NCBI RefSeq assembly: GCF_001649575.2
Contig: NC_051433.1
Coordinates: forward strand, 15,001,044 to 15,065,043
DNA length: 64,000 nt
Origin: Kryptolebias marmoratus
Lineage: Eukaryota; Chordata; Actinopteri; Cyprinodontiformes; Rivulidae
Reading direction: 5' to 3'
Shown here: piece by piece, positions 58,311-64,000 of the stretch
Position numbering within the stretch: the stretch's first letter is position 1
How the letters are laid out: every line of letters begins with the position of its first letter
The notes under the pieces: model-generated
Seen by the model: the letters and a program-made list of their open reading frames with translations, nothing else
The model's database searches: none
What the model was told of the DNA's origin: nothing
Position numbers and translations under genes: made by a program

Positions 58311-61300
58311 ATGAAGGCCCTGGGGTCCAGATGTTCCTTTTATGCGGGTTTTGTGGTGGGAACCTTCATGCTGTACGTGTTCCTGCGGCAGATGTGGTTC
58401 GAGAGGACGGCGCAGCAAGCCACCAGCTTCGGGAAACTTTCCGACCACCAGCGGGAGCTGGAGGAAGAGGAGAGCTTATGGAAGAAGGAGAGGTCTGCCC
58501 TCTTCAACCTCAAACACCCTCATCATATAGGTACGTGATGTGGACGGGTTTAGACCCCTCGTTCATGTGCACTCATCCCAAACCTTTATATATCCGGGAG
58601 CCAGTTTTTATTCATCCTTTTGGAGAATCACTTAAAGACATGTTGATGGGTTGGTTCATTTAACTTTATTTAATGCTTCCAGTCTTGGTAATAAGTACAA
58701 GAACCTGTTTTAAGTGAAGAAACTACAAACAACAAATCTCACTTAGGTTATTAAAACAAAAAAACTCGAGTATGATAAGCTCAATGTTAATTCAAGTACC
58801 AGTATGAACTCTTACATTAGGGATTTTATCTTCATTTAACCAGACAGATCCCATTAGAATCACAGATTTCATTTACAATGCAGGCCTGTGCCCGAAGGCA
58901 GCCTAACATGCATGTTTTTAGACTACAGATGCTTGTGATATGAGAGACTAACTAAGGAACAGGTCTGATGCAGGCACTTGAAATCATATTAGGTGCAAAT
59001 GTTTATGTTAAATCAAATCACTTCTATTAAAAGAGCTTCAACATTACTTTTAAATGATACCAGTAGCATGTGTGGGTTAAAGAGTCAAACATTGGGGATA
59101 AATAATGTCCAGAGTGTCCATTGAACAATGTGAAAAGTTGTCATTCGTCCCAAAAAAATGGCGTAATTTCTACACATCTTTATAGCTTGCTATGAAACTT
59201 TCAGCAGATGTTCTCTGATGAGTGTTCAGAAGCTTTTCCTCACCCCCCCAAAAAATCTTTAAAGCAGCCCTTTGGGTTTCTGTGTATCAGCAACACAAAT
59301 CAGGACTTGTTCTAGGAACGCTGCGAAGGAGGAGAGAACTGGAGACGTATCCTTGAACAGGTTTAACGAGCTGGTGTTATCAGAGGGTGGTGAAACGGCT
59401 AATGATTTAGTTGTTTGCTGTTTTTATCACTTTATCTTGTGCACATATTCTAAATGCAAATAATGGCAACCTGACCAGTGTAATAGTTTATTGTCAAAGA
59501 AATTAATACAGCTATTTAAAAATGTACTAAAATAGAAAGCACAATGTGTTGGAGTGTCTCTGAAAGTAATGCGATATGCAAACTTTCAAGCAGAGCATTA
59601 AAATGTTCTCAGCAACTCACTGTTTGCATGTAAACGATTTTTCCAGTTACTGAATATGCCTCATGGCAGGCAGGTATTTTACAGATTAGAAGATGTCTCA
59701 TTTCATCGTCAAAGAAAGCAGCCATGTTTTTTCTTAGGACTGCATAATATGTTGCAAATTTATCGTTTTAAACTTGGAAAGAAAATCCTTGAAATTCATC
59801 GTTCCTAGTTAGAAAATTCAAATGGTTGTCTTATCAAAGTTTGACTCAATCTTATTGCATCAACACTACAAACCAGTAAATACATTTTTATATCAGTTCG
59901 CAAAGACCCTACCCTTTTGAGGCAGATGTTCAACATAAACTTTACATGCAAATCAATAGTCTGTCCTGCTTAAATCACAACAAATTGTAACAGAGTGTCT
60001 CCATCAGATGTTTACTTGAAACATTGGTAGGACTGGGTATGGTTTAAAGTTACATGCACACACTTAAAATAAATGGATGAATAATTAACACTTGCCCTGT
60101 GAAATGGTATTTTGAATCTTGTTTTGCAGATCCAGATTCTGTTAGAACGTTGGTTTAGGTAAACTGTGTGCATTATAATTTGTTGGTTCGTACAAATTGA
60201 AGTTACACGCATAAAATCATGCTAATTGTTCTGTTTCCTTTCCAGGTGAGGACAGCCACATGGCCGATGAGTTGTACAAAAAGGTGCGGATTCTTTGCTG
60301 GGTGATGACCGGACCCAGCAACCTGGAGAAGAAGGCTCGGCATGTGAAGCACACATGGAGTCGTCACTGCAACGTGTTGGTTTTCATGAGCTCCGTGGAT
60401 GATCCTGACTTCCCCACGGTGGGTTTAGGCACAAAAGAGGGTCGCGATCAGCTGTACTGGAAAACAATCCGAGCCTTCCATTATGCTTACGAGCATCATG
60501 CCGATGAGGCGGATTGGTTCCTCAAGGCAGATGACGACACCTACGTGATTGTAGACAACCTGCGGTGGGTCCTCGCAAACCACACGCCCGACGACCCAAT
60601 TTACTTCGGCCGAAGGTTCAAGCCTTACACCAAGCAGGGATACATGAGCGGTGGCGCCGGCTACGTGCTGAGCAGAGAGGCTCTGCGGAGATTCGTGGAA
60701 GGCTTTAAAAACAAAGTGTGCACACACACCACCTCTGTAGAGGATCTGGCGATGGGGCAGTGCATGGAGAAGGTCGGGGTGCTGGCAGGGGACTCCAGAG
60801 ACACTGCACTCAGAGAGACATTTCACCCCTTCATCCCCGAGCAGCACCTCACTGCCAAGTTCCCAAAGAGCTTCTGGTACTGGAGCTACTGCTATTACCC
60901 CATCTCAGAGGTGAGTGAAACCAACGCTGTGGAATTTCTCCTAAACCCTGACAAAGTGTTAAAGCTGTTGTAGGTGTACACATGGGACTAAGGGATAATG
61001 GGCTGTTGTATGTGGTAATTATCTTTAGTCACTGTGTAATCTACAGTAGGTTGTGGTTTCCACATCCCAAACTAGAAAAAAACAGCAGGCACTGACACAA
61101 AACAGCCACATTGCATGGTTTAAAAAAGCTAATCTGTGCTTCATTTAAAAAAAATAAAAAAAGAATAGTTGTTTCCAGCTGTTATGATACTGTTGCTTGT
61201 GCTCTTCAAACCAAGGGTGGGTTAGTAGTCAGCATCTTTAGTTAATGCACTGATTACTAGTAATCACATCATAGAGCTCTGCTTTAAAAACCTAAACTAT

Positions 61301-62288
61301 CTTACACTTGTTTGTTTTTTTTCTTTCATCGTTTGTTAATGAAAGCTTAGCGGTTTGTTGTGGAATTTTCTTTAACAAAGAGGACAACGAAGAGTTTTGT
61401 CTTAGGATAATTTATTTAAGCTATATAGCTGAGAATCACTGTGCTGAGATGAGTCAACAGAGTGAATCTGAAGCATTACAGATAGCTCCCCCTTCTTATG
61501 CCATTGTAGAATGAGGAGGGGTCAGGGGGGAACAGAAGGGTCAGATAGCTGATCAAAAGGGGAGGTAAATAAAGAACACATCCTTTATAGGCTTGTAGGC
61601 ACATACTGGTAAATTTCCATGCAGTCAAGAGGGGTCAGGGGGAAACAAAAGGACCAGATAACACATACCGGTACATCCTGGCACCCTATAGGGATAAGAA
61701 TAAAGGCATTCCTAACTAAACTAAAACATGGTGGTCACATGCAGCAAGAATCACTGAAACAGTATTTTTCCCATTACAGGTTATATCCCTTTTAACAAAC
61801 TTATGTATTGTCCAGTTTTTAACTAAATATTTACCAACTTTTACAGCACAGTGCAAACTTAATGTGTTTTTCATTTGTAAGGCTCTTTGTTATACTGTCA
61901 TGTGTTTTAATCACACAGAAAGCATAAAGCTGTGATACCATGTAATGTTTTAAAACCACATGTTGTCTTTTCTCAGGGTCCTAAGTGCTGCTCGGACATA
62001 TCAGTGTCCTTCCATTATGTAGATGCTGCAGGCATGTATTTATTGGAATACTACGCCTATCACCTGCGTGCCTTTGGCTACAGTTACCGATACCAACCCC
62101 CCGTCCCAAAGGGTTACAGGATTGAACAGTCATCTCCACGGAAAAGTGCGGAAGGACAAAAAGAGATGGCTTCTCAGGAGAAAGATCATAAGGAAGTGAA
62201 AAATCCATCCCAGACTGACGAGAGGCAGGACGCAGATCCTCCCCCTGCAGCTGGGAAAGACGCTCCTGCTGCTCCAGAGGGAAACTGA
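58311..62288 (+). CDS. c1galt1: Core 1 beta-1,3-galactosyltransferase (T-synthase; c1galt1 type), three coding exons
   Basis: This Golgi type II enzyme of family GT31 adds galactose from UDP-Gal to GalNAc-Ser/Thr, making core 1 (T antigen) on mucin-type glycoproteins. In mammals it needs the chaperone COSMC. Exons: 58311-58530, 60246-60910, 61977-62288; 1197 nt, 398 codons plus TGA, in phase. A transmembrane anchor covers about residues 9-26 ([20 protein letters not shown]). The catalytic domain starts [20 protein letters not shown], with [14 protein letters not shown], the DxD in [11 protein letters not shown] (Asp169-171), [31 protein letters not shown] and [10 protein letters not shown]. 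Exon 3 has [16 protein letters not shown]. The last 50 or so residues are a charged Lys/Glu/Pro/Ala-rich tail; human C1GALT1 is about 363 residues. Conservation suggests an active enzyme. Fish have two copies (a and b); b is possible but not shown. Confidence 0.92.
58531..60245 (+). other. c1galt1: c1galt1 intron 1 (1.7 kb)
   Basis: The donor TATAG/GTACGT and acceptor TTTCCAG/GTGAGG make a phase-1 junction. The sequence is AT-rich with no recognised exon or repeat. Confidence 0.75.
60911..61976 (+). other. c1galt1: c1galt1 intron 2 (1.1 kb)
   Basis: The donor TCAGAG/GTGAGT and acceptor TTTCTCAG/GGTCCT are clean, in phase 0. A GAGGGGTCAGGGGGRAACARAAGG motif occurs twice (about 61516 and 61629), both followed by CCAGATA/TCAGATA, a short local duplication. 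No exon is recognised. Confidence 0.7.
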
Positions 62289-64000
62289 CACTGACGCTCC
62301 GCAGGGCGAACAGATTTTAAGGCAGACAGAAACTGGATGTTTTCATTTTATGTTTATTAATTCATTCTGATCATTTGGGCTCATAAGTCTTCAGCGCAGA
62401 AAATCAGACCACTCTGAACTTAAGTTGCTGTGCAATCAAGTACATTACCTGAGGATTCTGGAGCTGAAAGACTGCTTTTAGTGTGAACTGTGACTGGAAG
62501 ATCTGAGACATGATTCTGATTTTTATCCTTTTTATTTCATTTTTATTGAGTGTTTTTTTTTTTACAAGTGTATTCCTTGAGATCTAGAGACACTTGCCAG
62601 TTTGTTTTGACTTTGAAACAAAGGTGAGTAGTTGGTATTTAACAGACGTTTTCTTTTTTTAAATTGTTTTTGTGTTTCTACTTCAGCAGTCACATCTAAA
62701 CTACCACTTTATTGTTCTCGACTCGCTGAAGTTGTTTGACTTCATTCTAAACGCAGAGCCGTGGATCTGCCAGGAAGTCCTGGTCTTGTGCTTTTCATGT
62801 AAACAGTCGGAAACAAGTTCTTTAGGTTTTAAGTTCAGCTAACCAGTTTTAGCACAAAAAACCTCTCAAGCTGGATTTTTCTGCCGCGTTTAAAATTCTT
62901 TTCACACTACAGGCACAAGTAATGTTACATCTAAGAATCACGCATTTTATTTACAGGAATGAAATCTTTTATTTGTCTTAAAGGCTCTTAAAGGTTTATT
63001 CAGATGACTGGATTTGTAAGAGACAGGTATTTTCTGTTTTTTTAGCTGATTGTTTTATGTATGAACGTTTTTCCAAAAAAAAACAACAACAAAGGGTCAG
63101 AAAGTTTAGAATAACCTGTTTAATATCATAAAACAAACATGCACAAAAAGCACCAAATCTATTCATGGCGAAAGCGGGGCTTTTGAAAGTGTTTTGAGAT
63201 AATACTTTAATGTCGATTTGTCAAAAAGTTAAGAGTATTTTCTTTTTTTTTTTTTTTTTTTGTTGAATAACAGCTTATTAATGAAACAAATCAGTTCACC
63301 TCTGTGACGACTGAGCAAAGAGTATTTTTAACTTTCTGTAACGTGGTACACAATTATTTAGCCCCACAAACGAATCAAATCTCAGTGTGGTCCCATCAAT
63401 TGGAAAAACAGATGTAATTTTCAGCTTTTGGTGAATTCTTATATAATTCAAAGTGTGCATAGTTGCCTGTTTATTAAGTACCATCAAAAGCAGTGCAGGA
63501 CTGTCATGATGTTAAATTGTTCAGCTGTTTTTAAGAGGTACATCTGGGCACATGTAGAGGGTAAAACCTGTCGATCCGCTGTTTTGTAGCCTTTGTTTAC
63601 TTCGTGGCTCTTTATTGTTAGATTGCATTTTTCTTTTCTACAAGTATCCAGTTAACCTGGAGGGAAATATTCATCCAATCCATATTCTTACCAAAAATGT
63701 CACTGTACTTAGTTTTTTAGGACATAGTAGCTGTAATCCTCTAAATTTTCTCTGATCTATCCAAAGATTCCCACAAAGGAGACTAGCTGTTGTTTGTGGA
63801 TTCGTGTTAATTCGGTCCCCTTTGGTTCGTCTAGCAGCAGTGTGATCAGTGAAGGGCAAACGTTTTCTGCTCACTGCTTTGGCAGTCAAACCAGCTGGAT
63901 GAGGAAGTAGTGAATCACATGAACTTTTATCTTTTTGAAACAAAAGTTAACCTGCTACTAACTAACCACTTCCCTTTTGTTTCCTGGCCTTCCTGAAAAC
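62289..64000. other. c1galt1 3' flank to right edge
   Basis: Probably c1galt1 3' UTR at first. I did not find a canonical AATAAA on the plus strand by eye. A T-run lies at about 63242-63261. The minus-strand frame at 63671-63943 (about 90 codons) matches nothing I know. No gene is called. Confidence 0.4.

Noticed and set aside
60425..60847. 140-codon minus-strand open frame
   Set aside because: Exact antisense shadow of the strongly conserved c1galt1 exon 2.
61516..61655. Direct GAGGGGTCAGGGGG repeats in c1galt1 intron 2 as a regulatory element
   Set aside because: Only two copies, no known binding motif that I can name, and a simple local duplication explains them.
1..64000. CRISPR arrays, bacterial operons, phage or toxin-antitoxin systems
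   Set aside because: Nothing of the sort is present. The repeats are not regularly spaced with unique spacers, and all recognised genes are spliced vertebrate genes.

Overview
This window is nuclear DNA from a vertebrate, almost certainly a ray-finned (teleost) fish. Genes are split into many exons with canonical GT/AG introns, the non-coding DNA is AT-rich and full of (TA)n and (CA)n tracts, and it carries relics of fish-type Tc1, hAT, LINE and tRNA-SINE elements. The proteins are orthologous to mammalian genes of human 12q13-14 (from memory of that locus). The exact species cannot be read from the sequence. There is no prokaryotic operon, CRISPR array or phage.

Layout, left to right: (1) 358-1071, minus: the first three coding exons of an ankyrin-repeat gene of the ANKRD33 family, cut by the left window edge. 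(2) 9762-28697, plus: arhgef25 (GEFT/p63RhoGEF), 16 coding exons, 666 codons, with an 8.7-kb first intron. (3) 32440-37684, minus: b4galnt1 (GM2/GD2 synthase), ten coding exons visible and the initiator ATG not found. (4) 44405-54961, plus: os9, the ER-associated degradation lectin, 15 coding exons, 663 codons. (5) 58311-62288, plus: a core 1 beta-1,3-galactosyltransferase (c1galt1 type), three coding exons, 398 codons. I joined exons by hand at GT/AG sites; reading phase closes exactly in every gene, which is the main support for the models.

The order and orientation arhgef25(+)/b4galnt1(-)/os9(+) is the same as I recall for human 12q14.1, so this is a conserved vertebrate block. The human gene between the first two (SLC26A10) has no visible counterpart. 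Three of the five genes act on glycans in the secretory pathway: ganglioside GalNAc transfer, mucin core 1 synthesis, and mannose-trimming readout for ERAD. Shared neighbourhood does not prove shared regulation.

The rest of the window is mobile-element sediment. The most notable parts are: an interspersed repeat with a palindromic head seen at least ten times (family A); a second family with an internal AGCTAAAAGTAGC-like minisatellite (family B); a long-TIR Tc1-like element whose left arm is split by a tRNA-derived SINE; a hAT-like MITE with a near-perfect 8-bp duplication nested in an older element; an almost fully palindromic MITE; and a Tc1 copy apparently split by another repeat. I found no evidence of a new multi-gene biological system; the least ordinary material is the repeat structure.
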